Assembly: GCF_900156125.1 (NCBI RefSeq)
Contig: NZ_FTLX01000012.1
Location: forward strand, 1 to 64,000
Source: Domibacillus enclensis
GTDB lineage: Bacteria > Bacillota > Bacilli > Bacillales > Domibacillaceae
DNA length: 64,000 nt
Reading direction: 5' to 3'
The position numbers and the translations under genes are program-made. Below, piece by piece: positions 10,544-19,331 of this stretch. The notes below the pieces were generated by a model. The model did not search any database and was not told the DNA's origin. It was given only the letters and a program-made list of their open reading frames with translations. How positions within the stretch are numbered: position 1 is the stretch's first letter; every line of letters starts with the position of its first letter.

Positions 10544-11938
10544 TTGGCTATGATAAAGGGGCACCCGCTCAAAGGGGCCTTTGTTGATTTTATAAAGGAA
10601 CAAAAAGGATCGGCTTTGTTCAGCTATGTGGAAAAGGTTGAAGAAGGCGATCCGATCCGTTTTTACGAAAACGGAAAGGAATGGTATAAGGGAGAGCGGT
10701 TTTACTTTAAAGACCGTGATGCCGAGCGTATTTTTGCGGGACTCGGAAGTGTTAGCACGATTCAAAGTGCGAAGGACAACCGTTTTGAGGACATTGAGGC
10801 GCAGTGGGATCAGTTAATGAGCCAGGCTTCGGTTCATAATCCTTACGATATTTATGGAACGGGTCCTGTGGCATTTGGCGGCTTTTCCTTTGATCCCCTG
10901 CAATCTCAGGGAGAAGAATGGTCCCGGTTTGCATCGTCTTTTTTTTATGTGCCGGAAATGATGATGACGGTGTATAACGGTGACACATACATTACCGTGA
11001 ATATGATCTGTGAAGAACAGGATTCCGAGCTCCTATTTGACCGGATCGAGAAACGCAAGCAGACGATCTTGTCACACATGCAGCACCCATCTGAAAAAGA
11101 ATCCGTTTTGATGGAGCTCCGGACCGGGGATACATGTGCCTGGAAACAATCGGTCCAAAGTGCAGTGGATGAAATCGAACGTGATGACGAATTGAAAAAA
11201 GTTGTTCTGGCACGAAAAGTCACCGCCGTGTTTGATGGAACGGTTCCTTCAGACCGTGTGCTCCGGCGCCTGGATGAAGGCCAGCCGGACAGCTTTGTGT
11301 TTGCAATTGAAGCGATGGACAGCTGCTTTTTAGGCGCTTCACCGGAACGGCTTGTGAAAAAGCGGGCGCAAACGGTGCTAACCACCTGTCTGGCAGGGTC
11401 TACTGCTCGAGGCGCAACGGCGGAAGAGGATACGGAGCTTGCGGACGCTTTGCTGAATGACGGGAAAAACCGCATTGAGCATGATTACGTTGTACAGATG
11501 ATCCGGCATGAAATGCAAAAAATGTGTCATCGCGTAACCGTTCCGAAAGAACCTGTTGTAATGAAGGTTCGGGATATTCAGCATCTGTATACCCCGGTGA
11601 TCGGCGAAGCAGCGGAAGAGGATTCAATTTTGCGCTTTGTTCAAACGCTTCACCCCACTCCTGCATTAGGAGGGCTTCCTGGCGAAAAAGCGCTTCGTGT
11701 TATTCGGGAGCTTGAAGGGATGGATCGAGGGTTTTACGCAGCGCCTGTCGGCTGGATGGACTACCGGAAAAACGGCGAATTTGCTGTAGCGATCCGCTCC
11801 GGCCTGGTTGTTCAAAACGAAGCTTTTCTATACGCTGGCTGCGGGGTCGTACGGGATTCCAATCCGGAAACGGAGCTCGAAGAAACAAATATGAAGCTGC
11901 GGCCGATGCTGCGGGCAATAGGAGGCGGCAATGAGTAG
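10544..11938 (+). CDS. menF: Isochorismate synthase MenF
   Basis: Converts chorismate to isochorismate, the entry step of menaquinone synthesis. It is 464 residues and belongs to the chorismate-using (MST) family. The C-terminal half carries the conserved regions VVLARKVT, GASPERLV, TPALGGLPGEKAL and YAGCGVV. A TTG start at 10544 is preferred, because GGAGGG at 10532-10537 sits seven bases upstream; the next ATG (10550) is less well spaced. It overlaps menD by eight bases. Confidence 0.96.
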   Translation: MAMIKGHPLKGAFVDFIKEQKGSALFSYVEKVEEGDPIRFYENGKEWYKGERFYFKDRDAERIFAGLGSVSTIQSAKDNRFEDIEAQWDQLMSQASVHNPYDIYGTGPVAFGGFSFDPLQSQGEEWSRFASSFFYVPEMMMTVYNGDTYITVNMICEEQDSELLFDRIEKRKQTILSHMQHPSEKESVLMELRTGDTCAWKQSVQSAVDEIERDDELKKVVLARKVTAVFDGTVPSDRVLRRLDEGQPDSFVFAIEAMDSCFLGASPERLVKKRAQTVLTTCLAGSTARGATAEEDTELADALLNDGKNRIEHDYVVQMIRHEMQKMCHRVTVPKEPVVMKVRDIQHLYTPVIGEAAEEDSILRFVQTLHPTPALGGLPGEKALRVIRELEGMDRGFYAAPVGWMDYRKNGEFAVAIRSGLVVQNEAFLYAGCGVVRDSNPETELEETNMKLRPMLRAIGGGNE

Positions 11939-13634
11939 CCATCAGGACAATATGACGCACTATAACGCACATTTCATTGACAGCCTCGTCCGCTCCGGAG
12001 TGGAAAATGCGGTGATCAGTCCAGGATCACGCTCCACTCCAATGGCGCTGTTAATGGAGGAGCATCCTCGTTTGAACACATTTATTCAAGTGGATGAGCG
12101 GTCGGCTGGCTTTTTTGCACTGGGCCTGGCCAAAGCGACGCAAAAGCCGGTAGCGCTTTTATGTACATCCGGGACAGCCGCTGCCAATTATATGCCGGCG
12201 GTGGCGGAGGCGAAAATCTCGCGGGTGCCGCTCATCGTTCTCACATCTGACAGGCCGCATGAGCTGCGGGATGTCGGCGCGCCTCAAACGATCGATCAGC
12301 TGCATTTATATGGGCATACCGCGAAATGGTTTGCTGAAATGGCGCTGCCGGAAGCAACGGAAACCGCTTTGCAGTATGTCCGGACACAAGGTGCGCGTGC
12401 CGTGTTTGAATCCGTTGCTGCGCCTTCAGGGCCTGTGCATTTAAACTTTCCATACCGGGAGCCTCTTTTGCCTGATTATGATGGGATTTACGAACGAATC
12501 CGTATTCCTGCACCCGTCCGGCTCATTTCGGGGAAAAAAGTGCCGGATGCGATTATGATGGAGGATGTAGCGAATGAGATCCAAGTTGAAAAAGGTCTGA
12601 TCATCGCAGGGGAAATCGTTCATTCGGGCGTTGCTGCCGCGATTGTTTCGCTTTCCGAAAAAACAGGCTGGCCTATCGTAGCGGACCCCTTATCCCAACT
12701 GCGTTCACATCATGAAGCAATTGACAGCTATGATGCATTTCTTCGGGATGATGAGGTGAAGGATGCGTTAAAACCGGAAGCCATTGTCCGATTTGGTGCG
12801 CTTCCAGTATCCAAGTCTTTGATGCTGTTTATGAAGCGCCATCAGGATATCCCTCATATTGTCGTTGATTCAGACGGGGGCTGGCGCGATCCAGCTCACC
12901 TTGCGACGTGTATGGTGAGCACAGATGAAGCCGTTTTTTGCCGTGAAATGGCTGAACGGCTGGAGGCGCAATCCGAGTCATGGAACCGGCTGTGGCAGTC
13001 TGTCAATAAAGCAGCCCGCGCAGAAATGAAAAGGGCAAACGGCATGGACGAAGCCGCTCTTTTCCGGCGCTTTTTAGCTGCTGTGCCGGAGGGCTCTTCT
13101 ATTTTCACCGGTAACAGCATGCCGATTCGCGATCTCGACTCGTTTTTATTCGCCGGGGAGCAAACCGTTCGTTTACATGGGAACCGGGGAGCAAACGGAA
13201 TCGATGGTCTTGTTTCCACTGCGCTCGGCATCGCAGCCAGCGGCGAAAAGGTGTATGCTGTAATGGGAGACCTGTCGTTTTTTCACGATGTGAATGGGCT
13301 TCTAGCAGCGAAAATGAATGGCTTGTCGATGACCATTTTGATTATGAACAATGATGGGGGCGGCATTTTTTCTTATTTGCCCCAATCTGGTGAACAAAAG
13401 CACTTTGAGCGGCTGTTCGGCACGCCTTCTGGCTTGAAGTTCAACCATGCTGCCGCTCTTTACGGCTGTCATTACGTTCCGGTCACAAGCGCTGCCCAGC
13501 TTGAAAAAGAGCTGGCGGAGCAAAGAGACGGTGTAGTGATTTTAGAAGCGTTTACAGATCGTGCTCAAAATACAGCCATTCACCGTCAATTATGGCAGCA
13601 GGCAATGGAAGCAGCTAAAAAGGCATTACCATGA
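11931..13634 (+). CDS. menD: SEPHCHC synthase MenD
   Basis: 2-succinyl-5-enolpyruvyl-6-hydroxy-3-cyclohexene-1-carboxylate synthase, a thiamine-diphosphate enzyme that joins isochorismate and 2-oxoglutarate. 567 residues, full length. It shows the N-terminal SPGSRSTP motif, the ThDP-activating glutamate in QVDERSAGFF, and the cofactor-binding stretch GDLSFFHDVNG...NNDGGGIF. It starts inside the end of menF and ends in a four-base overlap with menH. Confidence 0.97.
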   Translation: MSSHQDNMTHYNAHFIDSLVRSGVENAVISPGSRSTPMALLMEEHPRLNTFIQVDERSAGFFALGLAKATQKPVALLCTSGTAAANYMPAVAEAKISRVPLIVLTSDRPHELRDVGAPQTIDQLHLYGHTAKWFAEMALPEATETALQYVRTQGARAVFESVAAPSGPVHLNFPYREPLLPDYDGIYERIRIPAPVRLISGKKVPDAIMMEDVANEIQVEKGLIIAGEIVHSGVAAAIVSLSEKTGWPIVADPLSQLRSHHEAIDSYDAFLRDDEVKDALKPEAIVRFGALPVSKSLMLFMKRHQDIPHIVVDSDGGWRDPAHLATCMVSTDEAVFCREMAERLEAQSESWNRLWQSVNKAARAEMKRANGMDEAALFRRFLAAVPEGSSIFTGNSMPIRDLDSFLFAGEQTVRLHGNRGANGIDGLVSTALGIAASGEKVYAVMGDLSFFHDVNGLLAAKMNGLSMTILIMNNDGGGIFSYLPQSGEQKHFERLFGTPSGLKFNHAAALYGCHYVPVTSAAQLEKELAEQRDGVVILEAFTDRAQNTAIHRQLWQQAMEAAKKALP

Positions 13635-14425
13635 AGTTCTTTTATGAGATCCAGGGGGCCGGAGAGCCGGTTCTGCTGCTGCACGGATTCACAGGAAGCG
13701 CGCAAACCTGGAAGGAGCTGACACCGCTTCTGCCGTTCCAGCTGGTGCTGCCGGACCTTGCCGGACACGGACGGACGCAGCGGCCGGCCGACCGCCTGGA
13801 GGCAGAAGCGGTGCATTTGAAGAAAATGATGGCGAAAGCCGGTTATGATTCCTTTCATCTGATCGGCTATTCAATGGGTGGCAGGCTTGCCCTGTCCCTT
13901 GCTCTTCTTTATCCCGATCAGATAAAATCGTTGATCCTTGAGAGCGCTTCACCCGGACTAAGGACTGATGCTGAGCGCAAGGAAAGGGTCAAAGCAGATG
14001 AACAGCTGGCACAGCGGATTGAAAATGAAGGGATTCCGTCCTTTGTCGACTACTGGGAGTCGATTCCGATGTTTCATACACAGCAGGCATTGCCGTTCTC
14101 CGATCGACAGAAAATAAGACGGGAGCGGCTCAGCCACCGGGAACAAGGACTTGCTTCCTCGCTTCGGTTTATGGGAACCGGTGCCCAGCCTTCTTACTGG
14201 AACCGGCTTGATGAGCTTCGTATGCGGGTGTTGATCCTAACAGGGACAGAGGATGAAAAATTCACCTCCATCGCCCGGAAAATGAAGGAGCGCATCCCGA
14301 TGAGTGAATGGATCGAATTTCAAGGAGCAGGCCATGCAATTCATGTGGAGCAGCGCGAAAAATTTGGTACAATAGTAAAGACGTTTTTGTTGAATCAAAA
14401 AGGAGGAAATGCAAATGGCATTTAA
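13631..14425 (+). CDS. menH: SHCHC synthase MenH (alpha/beta hydrolase fold)
   Basis: Removes pyruvate from the MenD product to give 2-succinyl-6-hydroxy-2,4-cyclohexadiene carboxylate. 264 residues. The catalytic set is visible: nucleophile Ser81 in GYSMGG, an acidic residue in LTGTEDEKF, and His in GAGHAIHVE. Starts in an ATGA overlap with menD. Its last codons contain the AGGAGG ribosome site used by menB. Confidence 0.94.
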   Translation: MKFFYEIQGAGEPVLLLHGFTGSAQTWKELTPLLPFQLVLPDLAGHGRTQRPADRLEAEAVHLKKMMAKAGYDSFHLIGYSMGGRLALSLALLYPDQIKSLILESASPGLRTDAERKERVKADEQLAQRIENEGIPSFVDYWESIPMFHTQQALPFSDRQKIRRERLSHREQGLASSLRFMGTGAQPSYWNRLDELRMRVLILTGTEDEKFTSIARKMKERIPMSEWIEFQGAGHAIHVEQREKFGTIVKTFLLNQKGGNANGI

Positions 14426-15233
14426 TTGGGTAACAGAGCGCGAATATGAAGATATTAAATATGAAACGTATAACGGTATTGCAAAGGTCACGATCAACCG
14501 TCCGGAAGTACATAACGCATTCCGTCCGAAGACCGTCACGGAAATGATCGATGCATTTGCTCGTGCACGAGACGATTCAAGCGTTGGTGTGATTATTCTG
14601 GCTGGTGAAGGCGGAAAAGCGTTTTGCTCCGGCGGTGACCAGAAAGTACGCGGCCACGGCGGTTACGTGGGAGACGACGAAATTCCCCGCTTGAATGTGC
14701 TTGATTTACAGAGGCTGATTCGTGTGATTCCAAAACCGGTTATTGCAATGGTTGCAGGCTACGCGATTGGCGGCGGGCACGTTTTGCACGTTGTATGTGA
14801 CTTGACAATCGCGGCGGACAATGCGGTGTTCGGTCAGACAGGACCAAAAGTCGGTTCATTTGATGCAGGCTACGGCTCCGGCTACCTTGCTCGTATCGTT
14901 GGCCATAAAAAAGCGCGTGAAATCTGGTTCCTTTGCCGTCAGTACAATGCTCAGGAAGCGCTTGACATGGGTCTTGTCAATACGGTCGTTCCGCTTGAAA
15001 AGCTAGAAGAAGAAACGGTGCAATGGGCAGAGGAAATGCTCCAAAAGAGCCCGACTGCTCTTCGCTTTATTAAAGCCGCAATGAACGCTGACACAGACGG
15101 ACTTGCTGGATTGCAGCAGTTCGCCGGAGATGCCACGCTTCTTTACTACACAACAGATGAAGCAAAAGAGGGCCGGGATTCATTTAAAGAAAAGCGGGAC
15201 CCTGACTTCGGCCAGTTCCCTCGTTTCCCGTAA
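14415..15233 (+). CDS. menB: 1,4-dihydroxy-2-naphthoyl-CoA synthase MenB
   Basis: Closes the second ring of the naphthoquinone (Dieckmann cyclisation of OSB-CoA). It is a 272-residue crotonase-fold protein with [11 protein letters not shown] and the oxyanion-hole region AIGGGHVLH. The ATG at 14415 is chosen: AGGAGG at 14401-14406 is eight bases upstream, while the ATG at 14409 is only two bases away. The sequence from here, [14 protein letters not shown], resembles other MenB N-termini. Followed by a terminator, so menEC is probably transcribed separately. Confidence 0.97.
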   Translation: MAFNWVTEREYEDIKYETYNGIAKVTINRPEVHNAFRPKTVTEMIDAFARARDDSSVGVIILAGEGGKAFCSGGDQKVRGHGGYVGDDEIPRLNVLDLQRLIRVIPKPVIAMVAGYAIGGGHVLHVVCDLTIAADNAVFGQTGPKVGSFDAGYGSGYLARIVGHKKAREIWFLCRQYNAQEALDMGLVNTVVPLEKLEEETVQWAEEMLQKSPTALRFIKAAMNADTDGLAGLQQFAGDATLLYYTTDEAKEGRDSFKEKRDPDFGQFPRFP

Positions 15234-15307
15234 ACAGCTGGGGAGCTTCGGACAAACGATGTTGAATAAACGAAAAGAGCTTGGACAAAAGGTTCTGGAT
15301 AGAAGAA

Positions 15308-15346
15308 AAAGCCGAACGATCATTGTATCGTTCGGCTTTCTTTCGA
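15308..15346 (+). terminator. menB terminator (GCCGAACGA type)
   Basis: Stem AGCCGAACGAT / ATCGTTCGGCT around a short loop, then TTTCTTT. The same stem sequence recurs at 40217-40268 and 55912-55946. Confidence 0.88.
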
Positions 15347-15372
15347 GCTCTTCATGAGGATAAACCGATTAG

Positions 15373-15912
15373 TGACTGTGCTTGCGTGAACATAGTTTGG
15401 GCGTCTTCTGCAGGACTTCGCGTTCGGAGGGGCGGGCGGTGAGCTAACTTTTGTCGCTACGCTCCAAAAGTGGATCTCACCTGGCCCGCTGATCCCTCCT
15501 GAGTCTTCGTCCTGCGCCAGCCGCCCTGGTTGGGAGGGCAAGCAGCTGGTAAAACCTAAAAAGAAGCGTTCTGAATGCGTAACAACAAACCTCATTCTAT
15601 TATTCGTGTAAAAAAAGAAAAGGCGGTTCTCCTACAGCCATTCGTAAGTCAGTGAGAATAAGCCCTTTTTAAGCATTTTTTAATTTCATTGCTTCATTAG
15701 AACCACAACGGGCGCAGGGAGGCTGGCGGAGACTTCCATGTGACGAGCGGACAGGCTGAAACAGCCGCGCACTTTAGGCTGGTTCAGCGTTCGCCACATA
15801 GAAAAGCGGAGCCGGCAGCCCGGAGCCCCTGTATGTTCTTTTCCGAAAAAAGGAGAATCAAGGCTTTCAGCTACTAGGTTGTTTGCATTCACGAGCCAAT
15901 CTCATTGTTAAG
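15373..15912 (+). repeat. Dispersed structured repeat, copy 1 (between menB and menE)
   Basis: Non-coding repeat of about 540 bp with two related hairpin modules. Module A (15397-15527) has nested stems: GCAGGAC (15410-15416) / GTCCTGC (15509-15515), then GGAGGG/CCCTCC, GCGGG/CCCGC, GTGAG/CTCAC and an inner ACTTTTG/CAAAAGT hairpin. Module B (about 15700-15832) has the outer stem CAGGG/CCCTG, ATGTG (15738-15742) / CACAT (15795-15799), and the inner stems CTGAA/TTCAG and CAGCC/GGCTG. The segment between modules is AT-richer and less conserved. Short open frames here are not conserved as proteins. No transposase and no clear terminal repeat is seen. Confidence 0.9.
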
Positions 15913-15964
15913 TCCCAGTTTCTTCGTTTTTTATTCTCTTTTAAAATAGAAAGGATGAACATAG

Positions 15965-17401
15965 ATGACGATGCCGAATTGGCTGGTTCAGCGGGCTTTT
16001 TTAACGCCGGACCGGACAGCGCTCACATTTCAAGAGCAAAGATGGACCTTTGCTCAGCTGTTGAAAGAAACACATCAAATGGTGAATAAACTGCATACAG
16101 CCGGTCTTAAAGAAGGGGATGCCTGTGGTTTGCTTGCTTCAAACCGTCCGGAAACCGTTTTTGCTATTTTTGCGCTGCAGCAATTGGGGGTGGCGGCTGT
16201 CATGCTGAACAGCCGGCTGACCTCAGAAGAAATCAAATGGCAGCTTGAAGACGCGGGCGCTTATTATTTTCTTTACGATGAGTCTGCAGCCCAAAAAGCA
16301 AGGACTGTTTCAGGGGTTCGGTCGAGCAGCATGAGCGAGCTGCATGAAACAGCAGGTGCCGACATAAAAGAGGAATATTTTCCAGAGGGCACCTGCTCCA
16401 TTATGTATACATCTGGCACGACCGGCCGTCCAAAAGGAGTCATTCAAACATATGCCAATCATTATGCCAGCGCGACAGCATCCGCTTTTAACCTGGGGCT
16501 TCATCATGATGATGCCTGGTTGTGCGCTGTGCCGGTGTTTCACATATCCGGCTATTCCATTTTAATGAAGAGTGTACTGTACGGTATGGAAGTGCACCTG
16601 GTTGAAAAGTTTGATGCAGAAAGAGTCAATCAGGCCTTGAAATCAGGAGATGTGACGATGATTTCAGTTGTGACGGCCATGCTTTCTACTATGCTTCATG
16701 CGCTCGACGGCTCCTATCATCCGCGCCTGCGGTCTGTTCTGTTAGGAGGGGGACCGGCTCCCGTTTCAATGCTTGAAGCCTGCAAGGAAAAGGGAATTCC
16801 GGTTTTTCAAACGTATGGCATGACAGAAACATGTTCACAGATCGTCACTTTAGCTCCGGAAGATGCACTTCGGAAAATTGGCTCAGCAGGAAAACCGCTG
16901 TTTCCATGCGCGGTGAAAATTGAAGGTGAAGAAGAAGGAGAAATTTTAGTAAGCGGTCCGAACGTCACGAAAGGATATTTAAACCGTCTGGACGCAAACA
17001 AAGCGGCATTTGATGGCAAGTGGTTTCGGACGGGGGACATTGGCCGGCTCGACGAAGAGGGTTTCTTGTATGTGCTGGACCGCCGCTCGGATTTAATCAT
17101 TTCCGGTGGTGAAAACATTTATCCGGCTGAAATTGAATCCGTCCTGACGAGTCATCCGTCCATTCGGGAAGCTGGCGTCGTTGGTGTGCCGGATAGCAGG
17201 TGGGGACGTGTGCCAGCCGCTTTTTATGTCAGTGAAGCAGATCTTTCTTCAGAAGAACTGAGCCGCTTTTGCCAGGAGAAGCTCGCCCGCTTTAAAGTAC
17301 CGGTCCACTTTATCAAAATGGATGTCTTGCCGCGAAACGCCTCCAGCAAGCTGCTTCGCCGAAAGCTGGCTGACCGATGGGAGAATCGCAATGAATATTA
17401 A
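15965..17401 (+). CDS. menE: 2-succinylbenzoate--CoA ligase MenE
   Basis: Activates o-succinylbenzoate to its CoA thioester using ATP. 478 residues, acyl-adenylate superfamily. The ATP loop YTSGTTGRPKG, the TYGMTE motif, GWFRTGD-like KWFRTGDIGRLDEEGF, and the C-terminal catalytic lysine region NASSKLLRRKL are visible. AAAGGA lies before the ATG. Unusually far (731 bases) from menB, with a terminator and a repeat between them. It overlaps menC by 11 bases. No strong promoter is visible; a weak -10, TAAAAT, lies at 15942-15947. Confidence 0.96.
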   Translation: MTMPNWLVQRAFLTPDRTALTFQEQRWTFAQLLKETHQMVNKLHTAGLKEGDACGLLASNRPETVFAIFALQQLGVAAVMLNSRLTSEEIKWQLEDAGAYYFLYDESAAQKARTVSGVRSSSMSELHETAGADIKEEYFPEGTCSIMYTSGTTGRPKGVIQTYANHYASATASAFNLGLHHDDAWLCAVPVFHISGYSILMKSVLYGMEVHLVEKFDAERVNQALKSGDVTMISVVTAMLSTMLHALDGSYHPRLRSVLLGGGPAPVSMLEACKEKGIPVFQTYGMTETCSQIVTLAPEDALRKIGSAGKPLFPCAVKIEGEEEGEILVSGPNVTKGYLNRLDANKAAFDGKWFRTGDIGRLDEEGFLYVLDRRSDLIISGGENIYPAEIESVLTSHPSIREAGVVGVPDSRWGRVPAAFYVSEADLSSEELSRFCQEKLARFKVPVHFIKMDVLPRNASSKLLRRKLADRWENRNEY

Positions 17402-18491
17402 AAAACTATCGATGCACGTTGTGTCGATGCCATTAAAACAGCCATTTTACACGCATTTGGAAACGGTCGTGAACCGGGAAGTTATATTGGTCGAAGCAGA
17501 GGATGAGCAAGGGAATACCGGGTGGGGAGAAGCATCGGCTTTTTCAACACCGTGGTATACAGAAGAAACAGTTCAAACAGAGTGGCATATCATAAAAAAG
17601 TTGCTTTTTCCGCTCTTGAAAAAGAACCCCATTCGCCATCCTGAAGAGGCATACACCCTTTTTTCATCTGTTAGAGGGAATCGAATGGCCAAGGCTGGTG
17701 TTGAAGCAAGTTTATGGGACTTGTTTGCCAAGCAGCAAAACAAGCCGTTGTATCAGATTATCGGTGGAACGAAAAAGACCATCCCGGTCGGAGCAGCAGC
17801 CGCGGGCAAAACAACGGAGGATATGCTGGAGCGAATTTCCTTTTTGAAGAAAAAAGGCTATAAGCGTATAAAAGTAAAGGTGGGCAGAGGATTTGATCAT
17901 GATGTACTGCTCGCCATTCGCCGCCAGTATCCACATCTGATGCTGATGGGCGACGCCAATTCTTCTTATACACAGGATGATCTAAATCATTTAAAGAAGC
18001 TGGATGACTTTCATCTTATGATGATTGAGCAGCCGTTTTCTGTTGAAGACTTATGGGATCATGCCAAGCTTCAAAAAGAAATTCGTACACCTGTTTGTCT
18101 GGATGAAAGCATCCGGTCCCTGCATGACGTTCGCTGTGCTGCTGAAATGAATGCGTGCCAGGTGATCAACGTGAAATACAGCCGTGTAGGTGGAATGAGC
18201 GAAGCGATTCGAATTCATGATTTTTGTTATTCGAACAAAATAGACGTATGGGCCGGGGGAATGATTGAATTTGGTATTTCCCGTGCCCATACAATGGCAC
18301 TTGCTTCTATGCCAGGCTTTACGCTTCCAGGAGACATTGTTTCATCAGACTATTATTGGGAAGAAGATGTGATCAATCCCGGGATCACGGTCGAAAATGG
18401 AATGATCCACCTGTCCGAGCTGCCGGGCATCGGCTATGAGGTGAACAGAAACCGGGTGGAGAAAATACGAACGGATTATTATTTTCAGTGA
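17391..18491 (+). CDS. menC: o-Succinylbenzoate synthase MenC
   Basis: Dehydrates SHCHC to o-succinylbenzoate. 366 residues of the enolase superfamily, with the KVKVGRG lysine motif, metal ligands in GDANSSY, EQPF and DES, and a later conserved GGMIEFGISRAHTMALAS. The start is the ATG at 17391, inside the end of menE, after GGGAGAAT; longer in-frame extensions run back through menE and are not supported. It completes the men set in this window. The methyltransferase MenG and thioesterase are elsewhere. Confidence 0.95.
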   Translation: MNIKKLSMHVVSMPLKQPFYTHLETVVNREVILVEAEDEQGNTGWGEASAFSTPWYTEETVQTEWHIIKKLLFPLLKKNPIRHPEEAYTLFSSVRGNRMAKAGVEASLWDLFAKQQNKPLYQIIGGTKKTIPVGAAAAGKTTEDMLERISFLKKKGYKRIKVKVGRGFDHDVLLAIRRQYPHLMLMGDANSSYTQDDLNHLKKLDDFHLMMIEQPFSVEDLWDHAKLQKEIRTPVCLDESIRSLHDVRCAAEMNACQVINVKYSRVGGMSEAIRIHDFCYSNKIDVWAGGMIEFGISRAHTMALASMPGFTLPGDIVSSDYYWEEDVINPGITVENGMIHLSELPGIGYEVNRNRVEKIRTDYYFQ

Positions 18492-18563
18492 ATTTTCGTT
18501 TTATTGAAACTTTTTTTGGGAAAAAGAAGTAGAAAGGGTATGAATAGGAAAGAGGTGCCGCCG

Positions 18564-19103
18564 ATGAACATAGGGTTGGGAATAGGTTGTGCTGCAGCGG
18601 CCATTGCTTTTCTTTTGTTTTATCGCGTAAAGCGGAAGCTGACAAAGCTCCATATACAGTTAAATGAAACCTTTCAGGAAGTGGATGCATTTATGGAAAG
18701 GCGGGTGGCGGTGCATGTGAAATGGGCCGAAACGGTAGCTGCTTATGACCTGGAAGCTCAGGGGATATTAGCCGACACCACTGTCATACAGGACCGCTTT
18801 CAGGACATGCCTGTTGAAGAGAAAACACGTCTTTGCAAAAAGCTGGACGAGCTGGCGGAACGAATGATGGCCTCTGCGAAAAAATGTCCGCGTCTCCGGA
18901 CGTCGGGCAAGTACATTCAGCTTCATTCTCAGGCAGAAGAGCTAAGAATGAACATGCCGGACGCCTGCTGTGCCTACAATACACATGCGGAGCAGATCAA
19001 CAAAGAGATTGGGCGCTTTCCTGCTAATATTGCCGCGCTAATCACTGGCTTTGAGCAGAAGGAGCTTTTTCATCACCCTGAGAAAAAATCAGCCGCGGTC
19101 TGA
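18564..19103 (+). CDS. LemA-like membrane-anchored protein
   Basis: 179 residues: an N-terminal hydrophobic segment (about residues 3-20) followed by helical sequence. The region [20 protein letters not shown] matches the LemA pattern around the conserved polar helix, and [19 protein letters not shown] resembles the LemA motif YN...FPxNxxA. The function of LemA proteins is not established. ATG 18564 follows GAAAGAGGTG; upstream in-frame starts lack a ribosome site. It ends convergently with yidD, overlapping it by 15 bases. Confidence 0.75.
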   Translation: MNIGLGIGCAAAAIAFLLFYRVKRKLTKLHIQLNETFQEVDAFMERRVAVHVKWAETVAAYDLEAQGILADTTVIQDRFQDMPVEEKTRLCKKLDELAERMMASAKKCPRLRTSGKYIQLHSQAEELRMNMPDACCAYNTHAEQINKEIGRFPANIAALITGFEQKELFHHPEKKSAAV

Positions 19104-19113
19104 TTTTTTTTTT
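19084..19113. terminator. Bidirectional terminator inside the LemA-like/yidD overlap
   Basis: Stem AAAATCAG (19085-19092) / CTGATTTT (19100-19107), loop CCGCGGT. A-run on the left and T-run on the right, so it can work on both strands. It contains the stop codons of both genes. Confidence 0.8.
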
Positions 19114-19331
19114 GGCCATTTTTCCGGTACATAATCAAATCCTCCTGGATGAAAAGGATGGCACTTTAAAATGCGCACCAGCGTCAGCCAGCCTCCTTTT
19201 AAGGCACCGTGCTTTTGTACCGCTTCATACCCGTAATGCGAGCAGGTCGGATAAAACCGGCATGTGGGGGGCTTCAGCGGGGACAGAATTTTTTGGTAAA
19301 AGCGAATCAGCAGCAAAAAGGCTTTTTTCAC
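19089..19331 (-). CDS. yidD: Membrane protein insertion efficiency factor YidD
   Basis: 80-residue YidD family protein (B. subtilis YtjA), thought to help YidC/SpoIIIJ insert inner-membrane proteins. The family signature is plain: [20 protein letters not shown] followed by [10 protein letters not shown] and [12 protein letters not shown]. The GTG start (19329-19331) overlaps the stop of the upstream ytzI-like gene as GTGA. AAAGGATGA lies upstream. The 3' end overlaps the LemA-like gene on the other strand. Confidence 0.95.
   Translation of the reverse strand: MKKAFLLLIRFYQKILSPLKPPTCRFYPTCSHYGYEAVQKHGALKGGWLTLVRILKCHPFHPGGFDYVPEKWPKKKSDRG

Noticed and set aside
10336-10572. Minus-strand frame upstream of menF
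   Set aside because: No ribosome site; it overlaps promoter sequences and the menF start.
15373-15912. Insertion sequence or prophage remnant as explanation for the repeats
   Set aside because: No transposase or integrase fragment, no clear terminal inverted repeats, and no target duplication around copies 1 and 3 that I could see.
18504-18563. Longer N-terminus for the LemA-like protein
   Set aside because: The extension contains the ribosome site GAAAGAGGTG, and the membrane helix begins right after the ATG at 18564.
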